Shown here in pieces: positions 54,602 through 64,000 of a stretch of DNA of 64,000 nt. Source of the DNA: an uncultured Bacteroides sp. (GTDB lineage Bacteria > Bacteroidota > Bacteroidia > Bacteroidales > Bacteroidaceae); assembly GCF_963676325.1 (NCBI RefSeq), contig NZ_OY781099.1:992001-1056000 (forward strand), read 5' to 3'. The notes under the pieces were generated by a model that saw only the letters and a list, made by a program, of their open reading frames with translations, made no database searches and was not told the DNA's origin. Every line of letters starts with the position of its first letter. The stretch's first letter is position 1. The position numbers were made by a program, and so were the translations under genes.

Positions 54602-57600
54602 ATGAAAAAGCAAATTGTTACTATATTATTAGGTTTGAGTACTCTTCTTCCGGTTGCTGCGCAAACGCACGACTGGGAGAATCAGCATGTGTTGCAGATT
54701 AATCGTGAGCCAGCTCATGCTTCATACATTCCTTTTCTGAAAGAGAAGAATGACCGCATGCTTTCACTGGATGGTACATGGAAATTCAATTGGGTGTCTA
54801 CCCCCGATCAGCGTCCGGTTAACTTTTATGAGCCAAACTTTGATGATTCAAAGTGGGTGAACTTTCCCGTGCCTGCCAATTGGGAGATGCATGGATACGG
54901 AACACCTATTTATGTAAGTGCCGGATATCCATTTAAGATAAATCCTCCTTTCGTAATGGGAGAACCAAAAGCTACTTATACTACTTATAAGGAACGTAAT
55001 CCGGTTGGTTCCTATCGCCGCTCATTTAACTTACCGTCGGGATGGAATGGTAAAGAGGTATTCCTTCATTTTGATGGAGTGCAGAGTGCTTTTTATGTAT
55101 GGGTAAATGGAAAGAAAGTAGGGTACAGTCAGGGAAGCATGGAACCTTCTGAGTTCAACATTACTCCTTATCTTAAAGAAGGAGAGAATAAGTTGGCTAT
55201 TGAAGTGTACCGTTATTGCGACGGAAGCTATCTGGAAGATCAGGATATGTGGCGTTTTAGTGGAATACAGCGTTCTGTTTATTTGTATTCTACCGAGAAT
55301 ATTCGTATCCGTGACTTTGCAGTACGCACTATTCTGGATGCTGATTATAAGAATGCTTCTTTGCAGATTGAACCTAAACTGGCTGTTTACAACGGACAAA
55401 GAGGAGAGGGATATACCATTCAGGCACAGTTGTATGACGAAACTGGAAAACCAGTGTTACCGTCTGTTTTGAAGCAAGATGCTGTTCCGGTACTGAATCT
55501 CGATTATAAAGCCGATATAATGAACGACCGCAATCCTCAACGAGGGGTGAGAAAATTTGCCTGGTTGCAGGCTCAGGTTACTAATCCTAAAAAGTGGACA
55601 GCTGAAACTCCTAATCTGTATACTTTGCAACTGACACTGAATAATGCCAATAATGAGGTGGTGGAACAGATTACTACCAAGATAGGATTCAGAAGTCTGG
55701 AGATAAAGAACGGACAATTCCTTGTTAACGGCAAACCTATCCGTTTAAGGGGGGTGAATCGTCACGAACACGATCCTTACACCGGAAAAGTAATGAGTGA
55801 GGAACGCATGTTGCAGGATATTCTTCTGATGAAGAAAGCAAATATCAATGCGGTGCGTACATGCCATTATCCTAATAATCCACGTTGGTACGAGTTGTGT
55901 GATCAGTATGGTATTTATGTAATGGATGAGGCTGATATAGAAGAACACGGAGTTCGTGGAGCATTGGCTAGTGATCCGGAATGGACTGCTGCTTTTTTAG
56001 ACAGGGCAAGCCGCATGGCGATACGTGATCGCAACCATGCCTCTGTAATATTCTGGTCAATGGGTAACGAAGCCGGATATGGTTTTAACTTTGCTGCAAT
56101 ATCTGCCTGGTTAAAAGATTTTGATCCTACTCGTTTCATTCATTATGAAGGAGCACAAGGGGTAGATAAAGATCCCGAAACAGTAGATGTGATCAGCCGT
56201 TTTTATCCACGACTTCAGCAGGAATATCTTAATCCAAATACTCCTGAAGGACAGGATAAGGAAAGACCGGAGAACGCACGTTGGGAGCGTTTGCTTACAA
56301 TAGCTCAGAAAACGAATGATAACCGTCCGATAATGACCAGCGAATATGCTCATGCCATGGGGAATGCTCTTGGTAATTTCAAAGAATACTGGGATGAAAT
56401 GTACAGTAATTCCAGACTTCTTGGTGGATTTATCTGGGAATGGGCTGATCAGGGAATCTTTAAGAAACGTTCAGACGGTAAAACAATGGTGGCTTACGGT
56501 GGAGATTTTGGAGATGCTCCTAATCTGAAGACTTTCTGTCTGAAAGGAATTGTTTCTTCAGACAGAGGTATCACACCGAAATATCTGGAAGTAAAGAAGG
56601 TATATCAACCTATTAATATTGAATGGCAAGATAGCTCTGCTTTAAAGCTGAAGATTACCAACAGACATCACCATTCCGACTTGTCGGCTTACCGAATGTT
56701 GTGTACAATCACTGCTAATGGCAAGGAAGTTGAACGTTCCGAAGTAGTAGTTCCAGTTATTGAACCGGGAGAGTCTGCCACTGTTCAGCTAAAGACAAAG
56801 AAAGCATTGCCAGCTAAAGGTGATATTCGTCTGAAAGTAAGTTTTGTGCTGAAGAATGATTGCTCATGGGCTAAAGCCGGATATGAAGTAGCATGGGAAC
56901 AACTGTGCATCAGAAACGGTTTTGCGGATAATACCAGCGTAGCAGCAACTTCAGGCAATAAGTCGGATGCTCTTCAAACTACAACGAATGGAGATCTGCT
57001 ATTTGTAAAAGGGAAGAACTTTTCCATGCAATGGAATCTGAAAGAAGGAAGTCTGAAGTCTTTGGTATACGGCAAACAGGAAATGTTGTCCAATCCGAAA
57101 GATATGCCTGCTCAACCAATCTTCCAGGCATTTCGTGCACCGGTGGACAATGACAAGAGCTTTGGTAACTGGTTGGCAAAGGACTGGAAGAACAATGGAA
57201 TGGATACACCAAAATACACTGTAGAATCTGCAGACTGGAAACAGAATGAGGAAGGTAATATCGTTATTAATACAGTGATTCGTAGTTCTTATATAAAAGG
57301 AAGTATCGTTTCACGCGCTCTGTTTACTGTAAAGAAGGATGGAAGTATTGATGTGGAATATCATTTCTTACCACAAGGTGAGCTTCCCGAACTTCCTCGT
57401 CTGGGAATAGCGATGGTCTTTAATAAGGACCTGGAACAATTCTCATGGTATGGATACGGACCGCAGGAAAGCTATTCTGATAGAAAAGCTTCGGCTCAGG
57501 TTGGCTTATGGCATTCAACCGTAACAGAACAGCTGTTCGATTATCCTGTTCCACAGGAAAGCGGAAACAAAGAAGAAGTTCAGTTACTGACTCTGACCAA

Positions 57601-57889
57601 TGCAAAAGGAAAGGGAATAACTGTTACTGCTCTAGGAAAACCTTTCTCCGCTTCGGCACTACATTATTCAGCCCAGGATTTATACCAGACGGCTCACAGT
57701 TGTGACCTTGTTCCTCGAAAAGATGTAATTCTGTCTATAGATGCTCAGCAATTGGGATTAGGAAACAGCAGTTGCGGTCCGGCTGTATTGAAACGTTATG
57801 CCATAGAAAAGAAAGAGCATACATTGTATTTTTATATATCTCCGGCGGACAAACCTTTGTCAGCAGGAACATTGAGTAGAAAACTTTGA
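54602..57889 (+). CDS. Beta-galactosidase-type GH2
   Basis: Secreted 1095-residue LacZ-type enzyme. Five-domain GH2 layout: jelly-roll (WVNFPVPANWEMHGYG, YLEDQDMWRFSGI), Ig-like, TIM barrel with acid/base E490 (SMGNEAGYGF) and nucleophile E581 (MTSEYAHAMGN), second Ig-like and a C-terminal Bgal_small_N domain (YGYGPQESYSDRKASAQVG). Signal peptide ends at PVAAQ. The substrate is probably a beta-galactoside. The stop codon lies inside the start of a third ATCTGCTACT repeat copy. Confidence 0.92.
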   Translation: MKKQIVTILLGLSTLLPVAAQTHDWENQHVLQINREPAHASYIPFLKEKNDRMLSLDGTWKFNWVSTPDQRPVNFYEPNFDDSKWVNFPVPANWEMHGYGTPIYVSAGYPFKINPPFVMGEPKATYTTYKERNPVGSYRRSFNLPSGWNGKEVFLHFDGVQSAFYVWVNGKKVGYSQGSMEPSEFNITPYLKEGENKLAIEVYRYCDGSYLEDQDMWRFSGIQRSVYLYSTENIRIRDFAVRTILDADYKNASLQIEPKLAVYNGQRGEGYTIQAQLYDETGKPVLPSVLKQDAVPVLNLDYKADIMNDRNPQRGVRKFAWLQAQVTNPKKWTAETPNLYTLQLTLNNANNEVVEQITTKIGFRSLEIKNGQFLVNGKPIRLRGVNRHEHDPYTGKVMSEERMLQDILLMKKANINAVRTCHYPNNPRWYELCDQYGIYVMDEADIEEHGVRGALASDPEWTAAFLDRASRMAIRDRNHASVIFWSMGNEAGYGFNFAAISAWLKDFDPTRFIHYEGAQGVDKDPETVDVISRFYPRLQQEYLNPNTPEGQDKERPENARWERLLTIAQKTNDNRPIMTSEYAHAMGNALGNFKEYWDEMYSNSRLLGGFIWEWADQGIFKKRSDGKTMVAYGGDFGDAPNLKTFCLKGIVSSDRGITPKYLEVKKVYQPINIEWQDSSALKLKITNRHHHSDLSAYRMLCTITANGKEVERSEVVVPVIEPGESATVQLKTKKALPAKGDIRLKVSFVLKNDCSWAKAGYEVAWEQLCIRNGFADNTSVAATSGNKSDALQTTTNGDLLFVKGKNFSMQWNLKEGSLKSLVYGKQEMLSNPKDMPAQPIFQAFRAPVDNDKSFGNWLAKDWKNNGMDTPKYTVESADWKQNEEGNIVINTVIRSSYIKGSIVSRALFTVKKDGSIDVEYHFLPQGELPELPRLGIAMVFNKDLEQFSWYGYGPQESYSDRKASAQVGLWHSTVTEQLFDYPVPQESGNKEEVQLLTLTNAKGKGITVTALGKPFSASALHYSAQDLYQTAHSCDLVPRKDVILSIDAQQLGLGNSSCGPAVLKRYAIEKKEHTLYFYISPADKPLSAGTLSRKL

Positions 57890-57940
57890 TACATTTCATC
57901 TGCTACTATTAGCTTTCATCTGCTACTAGTCAATTTGCTT
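57880..57940 (+). repeat. Third, partial copy of the ATCTGCTACT repeat
   Basis: ACTTTGATACATTTC followed by two ATCTGCTACT units matches the tail half of 25820-25870. It begins at the GH2 stop codon. Confidence 0.75.
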
Positions 57941-58031
57941 TCTTTGTAGTCCTATTATTTGAAAAGCAGTAATCATTCTACTCAATCTCTCTACTGTGCT
58001 TTTTAATCTCCCGCCAGGTATTATTCAATCC

Positions 58032-58106
58032 TTGTACAAAAGAATGCATTGTTTTGTACAGAAGATTGTTTTCTTTTGTACAGAACAATTAATTCTTTTG
58101 TACAGG
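58032..58106. repeat. 22-bp-periodic TGTACA palindrome array, copy 2
   Basis: TGTACA starts at 58033, 58055, 58077 and 58099, again exactly 22 bp apart. TTGTACAAAAGAATGCATT and AACAATTAATTCTTTTGTA are shared with copy 1. As in copy 1 an ATCTGCTACT repeat tail lies about 100 bp away. Confidence 0.9.
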
Positions 58107-58139
58107 AGAAATATAATGTCTGGTTAAGAGTTTAATTTT

Positions 58140-58470
58140 TGCTTAGTATAAAATAAATTTCTAATAAGGATGTTGGAAAAAGGAATGAAGGAACCTGTGA
58201 AAAGTGATTTATAGGCTGCTTAAGCATATATATCGCATTCTTTGCAAAAGCTGTAATCTAAAATAGAGACAAACCGGGAAGTGAAAATTAAATTTGTAAC
58301 AATGCAGCCTTTTTGTTGTTTAAATAGTGTAATAATTATCACATCGATGTGATGCTAAATGGTTTATTATAAGGTGCTTGGAAAGATAAAAAAAGTAGCA
58401 TAATAAGTTCGGCTTTTTATATATGAACCGTTAAAAAACTGATGAATCAGTTTTTTAACGGTTTTATTTT
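58140..58470 (+). other. Noncoding stretch with possible small RNA
   Basis: No ORF is supported. It holds a perfect 16-bp palindrome ATCACATCGATGTGAT at 58338-58353, and ends in a strong terminator hairpin although no gene lies upstream on this strand after 57889. A small RNA, or a leader of the downstream fasciclin/SusC operon, would explain it. A weak -7 match (ATTCTTTG) lies near 58235. Confidence 0.3.
58426..58470 (+). terminator. Perfect hairpin terminator with no gene upstream
   Basis: AACCGTTAAAAAACTGA (58426-58442) pairs exactly with TCAGTTTTTTAACGGTT around TGAA, followed by TTATTTT. About 440 bp of AT-rich sequence without a gene follows up to the fasciclin gene. Confidence 0.8.
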
Positions 58471-58912
58471 GTACTGATAGAAACGAACTAATAGAGATTT
58501 TTTCTATACTATTTTTAATTTATACCAATGAATTGTGATTCCCATTTTTTACTTTTTATTTAAAATCCTGTGATGGGCAAAACATCAAAAAAAGCACTAT
58601 TAGTATCATTTTAGGTATAATGAAGGTTAATGAATTTAGGTTATTTTGTATGTTTCTAATATATATTTTAATTAAAGAAACGAATTAGTTAAATACCTTA
58701 AATTATAATAATGAATAACTGTCTGCTTTTATTCTTGGTATATAGCCATAGATATAATAAAATAATCTTTCCAACTTTTTGTATTGAAAAGCTAGTAAAA
58801 TATCATATAAGAAATATACCTCTATACTAGTTTTAGCTTCTTTCTGTAGTGTGAACCTATTCAATAAGATAAAAAATAATTAAACTAATAATTTTAATAC
58901 ATGGGAATAACA

Positions 58913-61102
58913 ATGAAAAAATGGATCGTTTTTTTTACTTGTTTATTATTTCTGCTTACTTCGTGTGAAACAGAGATGGATAAGTATTACGAACTTCCTG
59001 CTTGGTTGAAAGGAAATTCATGGGAAGTACTTGAATCCAAAGGAAATTACTCGATTTTCTTAAAAGGCGTTGAAAAGACATCTTATAAAGATCTTGTTCA
59101 AGGAAAAGGGCAAATTACAGTAATGGCACCTACTGATGATGCATTTAAAGCCTTTTTTGCTAAAAGAAAAATCAATTCACTAGATGATTTATCTGCTACA
59201 GAGTTAGATAAGCTTATTGCTTATCACTTAGTTTATTATTCATTTACGAAAGATCGATTTGAAAATTATAATCCAGAGGGGATAGATGCCGAAGCACAAG
59301 CCACCGCTCCGGGTCTATATTATAAATTCAGAACGAAGAGCCGTGACGCAATTACTGTAGAAACTGATTCTACCGATAATTTAAGAGTTAAAAAGGTTAT
59401 GCATAAAGAACGTTTTCTTCCAGTTTTTTCTCATAACTTGTTTAATTCGAAACACATTGATGCTAAGTCTAATTATGAATATTTTTATCCCACATCTACA
59501 TGGAGTGGTGATAATGGATTTAATGTATCTAACGCAACGGTTACCGAATATGGTATTGTTACCGATAATGGTTATGTATATACATTAAATCAAGTAATAG
59601 AACCACTTGAAACTATTTATAATAAATTGTCTAGTTCTAATGATTATAGCTCATTTAAGAGTATTTATGATAAGTTTATTGATTATAAATATGACGCATC
59701 CTCTACAACTTCTTATGGTAAAGGGGATTCGTTATTTTTGCATTATCATACTTCTCTTCCGGCTATAGCCTCTGAATGGACAAATGATTTGTCTTCATCT
59801 GTTGCTGATTATGCTCAGTTGTCTAACTTATCAAAAAGGGCGATGAATATATTTGCACCCAATAACACCTCTTTAGATGCATTTTATGATAAATACTGGA
59901 GACCTTATTATGGCAATAAAGGACTTAAAAAGGTGAATTTTATACCGCTATTGGCTTTATTGAGCAATCATGTGAATAACGGTGAAATTTTATTTCCTGA
60001 AACAATTGAGACTGGTAAAACTATTACCTCATGGGGTACTCCAATTGTGTTTGATACAAAAGCTGCGAAACTGAAACAAATGTGTGTGAATGGTTCTCTT
60101 TATGGATTGGAACATGTTATAATTCCACCAATGTTTGAAAAGGTGACTTCTCCAATGTATTGTAATCCTGATTATAATATGTTCCTTGATATGTCTCAAT
60201 CTTATGTTGATATCTTATTGAGTGATCAGAATCAATTCAAAGTCTTTTATCCAACTGATGATATGCTCTTAAGTCACACTACACTTGGTGGGGCATCAAT
60301 TGGCTATGTCAATACAAATTCTAATAAATATGGCGCACAAGAAATTCAGATAAGTGGAATGAATGGCATGGAAACCATGAAATCTACTCAGAAAAAGATT
60401 TTATCAGGAAATCATATTGTTATCAAAACAATGTCAAGTCGTGATGATGAGGCTGTTTACAGAACTATAAGTTCTTATAATTATATCTATACTAAAGGAG
60501 ATAAAGTTTATTCGTCTGCATCTTATAATTCAGGAGCTGCAGTTCCTACATTTAGAAAAATTAATTCTTGGAGCAATGGAACTGCATATGCACTGGAAGG
60601 GGATGCTTCTGCTTTGGTTCCAGAGTCTTCTCAATTTAAGGATGTGGTAACAAGTGCTGTTGCCTGCCCTGCAGATTTTTCTGCTTTTAACAAACTTACT
60701 ACTACTTCAGGATTAGCAAAAACTATTCCGTCTTTTAATTTCCTGCAAGGTAACCGATTTATGGCATTAATCCCGATACAAAAAGTTGTAGACAGCAATT
60801 CTGGAAAAATACCATGGGCATCAGCAACAAAGCTTGCTGATTATTTAAAATATTATTTTGTAGATGTAAACGCAAGTGGCTTGTTGGATTATCCATTTCC
60901 TGGTGCTGGTGTGAAAGGTGAACTTACAACTTTTAAAAAGTTATCAAACGGAAATATGGCAAAACTTACTTTGATAGATACCGGATCTGGATTGCAAATA
61001 AAAGATGCAAAAGGTAATGTTGTTAATGTAATAAGCTATTTCCCGCGAATCTATTCAGATGGGGTTGCTTATTTAATTGATGGATTATTGGATGTTGAAT
61101 AG
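58913..61102 (+). CDS. Fasciclin (FAS1)-domain lipoprotein
   Basis: A 729-residue lipoprotein with lipobox LLTSC. It repeats a FAS1-like unit up to four times: ITVMAPTDDAFKAFF, MNIFAPNNTSLDAFYDKYW, FKVFYPTDDMLLSHTT and NRFMALIPIQKVVD. FAS1 lipoproteins often accompany SusC/SusD in Bacteroidetes and are thought to aid surface glycan binding or adhesion. The ATG at 58913 starts the signal peptide; an in-frame ATG at 58901 adds four residues. The SusC-like gene follows 22 bp later. Confidence 0.85.
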   Translation: MKKWIVFFTCLLFLLTSCETEMDKYYELPAWLKGNSWEVLESKGNYSIFLKGVEKTSYKDLVQGKGQITVMAPTDDAFKAFFAKRKINSLDDLSATELDKLIAYHLVYYSFTKDRFENYNPEGIDAEAQATAPGLYYKFRTKSRDAITVETDSTDNLRVKKVMHKERFLPVFSHNLFNSKHIDAKSNYEYFYPTSTWSGDNGFNVSNATVTEYGIVTDNGYVYTLNQVIEPLETIYNKLSSSNDYSSFKSIYDKFIDYKYDASSTTSYGKGDSLFLHYHTSLPAIASEWTNDLSSSVADYAQLSNLSKRAMNIFAPNNTSLDAFYDKYWRPYYGNKGLKKVNFIPLLALLSNHVNNGEILFPETIETGKTITSWGTPIVFDTKAAKLKQMCVNGSLYGLEHVIIPPMFEKVTSPMYCNPDYNMFLDMSQSYVDILLSDQNQFKVFYPTDDMLLSHTTLGGASIGYVNTNSNKYGAQEIQISGMNGMETMKSTQKKILSGNHIVIKTMSSRDDEAVYRTISSYNYIYTKGDKVYSSASYNSGAAVPTFRKINSWSNGTAYALEGDASALVPESSQFKDVVTSAVACPADFSAFNKLTTTSGLAKTIPSFNFLQGNRFMALIPIQKVVDSNSGKIPWASATKLADYLKYYFVDVNASGLLDYPFPGAGVKGELTTFKKLSNGNMAKLTLIDTGSGLQIKDAKGNVVNVISYFPRIYSDGVAYLIDGLLDVE

Positions 61103-61124
61103 ACAGATACAAAATAGAAAAAAT

Positions 61125-64000
61125 ATGAAAAATATTCGATATATTCTTTTTATAACGCTGGCATTGTTTGTTGTTCAAACAGTAGCCGCGCAAACTGTAC
61201 TTACAGGTACTGTAAAAGATAAAGCGACTGGTGATCCTCTGGTAGGAGCCAATATCTTTGTTATGAACTCAAATAATCGTTCTTTGGCAGGTACCTCTGT
61301 TGATATAAACGGTGAGTTTCGTTTATCAATTCCTTCTCAGAAGAACTTGACAATTGTATTTTCTTTTATAGGATATAAAAGCTCGAAAGAACCATACACA
61401 GGACAAAAAGTCATTAATAAGTTGATGGAAGAAGAGGGATTAACTATCTCCGGAATTGAGATTACTGCGAAGAAAGTGGAGAAGAATGCGTTGGGCATGT
61501 CTCCGAAAGAACAGATCTCTGCTTCTCAAAGACTTACATTAGGAAATATAGAAACTGCTCCTGTATCTTCTCTTACAGATGCTTTGCAAGGAGCAATGTC
61601 AAATGTGGATGTGTTGACTGGTGCTGATCCTGGAGGTAAAAGTTCAATTCGTATTCGTGGAACATCTTCTTTGAATGCATCATCTGACCCTTTGTTTGTA
61701 GTTGATGGTGTGCCCCTTCCTGTTGATGTTTCTGATGACTTTAGTTTTGCAACTGCAAATTCAGATGATTATGGCGAATTACTTAATATTTCTCCGAGTG
61801 ATATTGAATCAATTGAAGTTTTAAAAGATGCTGCCGCAACTGCTGTTTGGGGATCAAAGGGAGCAAACGGTGTACTTTTGATTAAAACGAAAAAAGGTGC
61901 TAAAGGAAAAATTCAGTTTTCTTTTAATACAAAATATGAATATAGAAAGGAAGGCAGTTCTATTCCAATGTTAAATGCAAACCAATATGTTTCTATGGTT
62001 CAAGATGCAATTTGGAATACTATTGGTGATCTTGGAGAGGGTGGTACGAATGCTAATAAATATTTAGCTTTGCTTTATGATACAAAGGAAATTGGCTTTG
62101 ATCCTTCTTGGAGATATTTTAATGAGTATAATCAAAATACTAATTGGCTTAAGGAAGTTTCGCAAACAGGTTATTCTGTAGATAATAACTTCTCAATGTC
62201 GGGGGGGGGTGATAAAGCTATTTATCGTTTGTCCTTAGGATACTTAACAGAGGAAGGTACAACCATTGGTACAGGATTTAATCGTCTTAGTGCTATGTTT
62301 GATATGAGTTACAAGTTCTCTGATAAACTTGATATTTCTGCAAACTTCAATTTTACTCAGGGAATAAAAAATGCTAATTATTCGGACGATGCCCGTTCTG
62401 AGGCTTTAACTAAAATGCCGAATATGAGTCCTTACATGATTGGTGAAGACGGTAAACGTACAAGTGACTATTTTACTCCATATTCTTATTTCCAGGGACA
62501 GTATTCTGATGTGTATAATCCTGTTGCTATGGTTAATGAAAGTGTGAATAAAGCAACATCTACTACAAACCGTATGATTTTTAATCTTCATTACAATTTT
62601 TTTGAAGGATTTGATTATCGCAGTATTGTGGGATTTGATGTTAGAACATCTAAAAGTAGTCTTTTCTTACCTCAAAGTGTAACAGGAGTTTCTTGGGTTG
62701 ACAATAATTTTAATTATAGTACAAACGGTGGAAATGATAAACTCTATTTAACGACCGAAAACAGATTCATCTATAATAAAACGTTTTCAGACTATCACAA
62801 GTTGTTATTAAGTGCAATCTTTCAAACATCCGATCAAACAACATCAACTTATACAAGTTCCACAAGTGGTAATTCAAGTAGTGGAATTACCGATCCTATT
62901 TCGGGAGCAAGTATTAGGGCTGCAGGTTCCGGACGTGTTATAAACCGTGGACTGGGTGGTGTGTTAAATGCTCATTACACTCTTTTTGATAAATATTTGT
63001 TTGATGCTGGTTATCGTATGGAAGCCAGTTCCAGTATGTCTAGTAATGGTCGTTGGGGAGGTTTCCCTACGTTGGGTGTTGCTTGGCAATTGGGAGACGA
63101 AAAGTTTATAAAGGAATTAAAGTCTATATCAACTGCTAAGCTTAGGTTGAGTTGGGGACAGAGTGGTAATACTCCTACTGGAGCGTCTCCATACGTAGGC
63201 ACATTTAAACCAATTGTACCAGGATACGGAGAAATGACAGCTATTCAACCAAGTAAGATTCAATTGAATAATCTAAAGTGGGAAGTTCTTACTCAAACAA
63301 ATTTAGGCCTTGATCTTGGTTTCCTTGATAATAGACTAAACATGTCTGTTGACCTATATAAAAAGTTAACAACTCATATGCTGCAGAAAGATGTAGATGT
63401 ACCAACATCAACTGGCTTTTCAACTGTTTCATGGTATAATTCCGGAAAGATGTCCAATAAAGGTTGGGAATTCCGTTTGGATTATGACGTTTTAAGAAAT
63501 AAGAATTGGGGATTGCAATTAAACTTTAATATTGCTCAGAATAAGAATGAAGTATTGGATATGCCTGAAAATAAAACAGCCACAAATTATTCTTTGAAAA
63601 ATGGCGCATATGCATATAAACTCGTAGAAGGAGATCCTCTTGGTTCTTTTTATGGTTATAAATATTTAGGCGTGTATCAGAATACTGAAGAAACTTATGT
63701 TCGTAACAATAGTGGCAATTTAGTATCTGATATGAATGGTAAGCCAGTTGTTATGAAGAATAATGATTTAAAAGTATATCCGGGTGATGCTAAGTATATG
63801 GATGTGAATGGTGATGGTGTAATTAACCAATATGATATTGTTTATATTGGTAATTCAAACCCTACATTAACTGGTGGCTTTGGATTTAATTTACGCTATA
63901 AATCATGGGGATTAATAGCTAATTTCCACGGGAGAGCAGGACAGAAAGCTATTAATCAGGCTCGAATGAACATGGAAAACATGTATGGAAAGAACAACCA
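61125..64000 (+). CDS. SusC-like TonB-dependent transporter, 3' end outside window
   Basis: Open frame of 958 codons with no stop before the window ends. Signal peptide ends at TVAAQ; a carboxypeptidase-like domain (TVLTGTVKDKATGDPLVGAN), plug (SSIRIRGTSSLNASSDPLFV, DVLKDAAATAVWGSKGANG with IEVL before it) and barrel strands follow. It is distinct in sequence from the SusC at 18766. No SusD is visible; it would lie beyond the window. A run of nine G interrupts the barrel at residues 359-362 without breaking the frame. Confidence 0.93.
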   Translation, partial: MKNIRYILFITLALFVVQTVAAQTVLTGTVKDKATGDPLVGANIFVMNSNNRSLAGTSVDINGEFRLSIPSQKNLTIVFSFIGYKSSKEPYTGQKVINKLMEEEGLTISGIEITAKKVEKNALGMSPKEQISASQRLTLGNIETAPVSSLTDALQGAMSNVDVLTGADPGGKSSIRIRGTSSLNASSDPLFVVDGVPLPVDVSDDFSFATANSDDYGELLNISPSDIESIEVLKDAAATAVWGSKGANGVLLIKTKKGAKGKIQFSFNTKYEYRKEGSSIPMLNANQYVSMVQDAIWNTIGDLGEGGTNANKYLALLYDTKEIGFDPSWRYFNEYNQNTNWLKEVSQTGYSVDNNFSMSGGGDKAIYRLSLGYLTEEGTTIGTGFNRLSAMFDMSYKFSDKLDISANFNFTQGIKNANYSDDARSEALTKMPNMSPYMIGEDGKRTSDYFTPYSYFQGQYSDVYNPVAMVNESVNKATSTTNRMIFNLHYNFFEGFDYRSIVGFDVRTSKSSLFLPQSVTGVSWVDNNFNYSTNGGNDKLYLTTENRFIYNKTFSDYHKLLLSAIFQTSDQTTSTYTSSTSGNSSSGITDPISGASIRAAGSGRVINRGLGGVLNAHYTLFDKYLFDAGYRMEASSSMSSNGRWGGFPTLGVAWQLGDEKFIKELKSISTAKLRLSWGQSGNTPTGASPYVGTFKPIVPGYGEMTAIQPSKIQLNNLKWEVLTQTNLGLDLGFLDNRLNMSVDLYKKLTTHMLQKDVDVPTSTGFSTVSWYNSGKMSNKGWEFRLDYDVLRNKNWGLQLNFNIAQNKNEVLDMPENKTATNYSLKNGAYAYKLVEGDPLGSFYGYKYLGVYQNTEETYVRNNSGNLVSDMNGKPVVMKNNDLKVYPGDAKYMDVNGDGVINQYDIVYIGNSNPTLTGGFGFNLRYKSWGLIANFHGRAGQKAINQARMNMENMYGKNN
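62201..62209 (+). repeat. Run of nine G in the SusC gene
   Basis: Nine consecutive G encode part of Ser-Gly-Gly-Gly at residues 359-362. In frame as given; loss or gain of one G would truncate the transporter. Confidence 0.95.

Overview
The window looks like a chromosomal segment of a Bacteroides-type anaerobe. It has SusC/SusD pairs, many secreted glycoside hydrolases with signal peptides or lipoboxes, promoters of the Bacteroidetes TAnnTTTG (-7) type, and no Shine-Dalgarno pattern. No rRNA or tRNA gene and no classical CRISPR array was seen. All calls come from reading the sequence; no database search was run.

Position 1 to 16.1 kb is one operon-like run of seven secreted pectin enzymes: GH143-GH142 (5'-truncated by the window), GH78, GH28, a BT1017-like pectin esterase, GH95, GH140 and a GH78-GH33 fusion. 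The set matches the chemistry of rhamnogalacturonan II (RG-II), with one enzyme or fusion per side-chain feature. It ends at a terminator, and a PL22 oligogalacturonate lyase follows with its own promoter and terminator. From 17.6 to 25.7 kb lies a different kind of operon: a PstS-like binding protein, SusC, SusD, an Ntn amidohydrolase of the C45 type and a TlpA-like thioredoxin. This suggests uptake of an amide or peptide-like ligand rather than a glycan.

From 25.7 to 41.2 kb is an accessory region. It holds a YdeI-like gene bracketed by an inverted pair of ~130-bp repeats, a striking 22-bp-periodic TGTACA array, a GH43-like gene, an XRE/ImmA/PIN toxin-antitoxin-like operon, and three PhzF-like genes with one DUF1697 gene. 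A group II intron sits in a duplicated terminator-promoter sequence. Further on are an XRE gene followed by a DUF3800 stub, two inverted IS982 relics, a DarT-like ADP-ribosyltransferase with an unrecognised partner, and a nuclease-STAND NTPase. This is the likeliest place for an undescribed defence system.

From 41.3 to 57.9 kb glycan degradation resumes: GH127 (zinc-thiolate site intact), GH141 and a GH78-like enzyme, then a terminator, then an unassigned 912-aa lipoprotein, a 1401-aa GH43-like/GH2 fusion and a GH2. GH127 and GH141 fit RG-II side-chain work and complement the first run. After 57.9 kb a 1-kb noncoding stretch carries second copies of both intergenic repeats and a possible small RNA. 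The window ends with a fasciclin-domain lipoprotein and a SusC-like receptor that runs off the end and contains a run of nine G.
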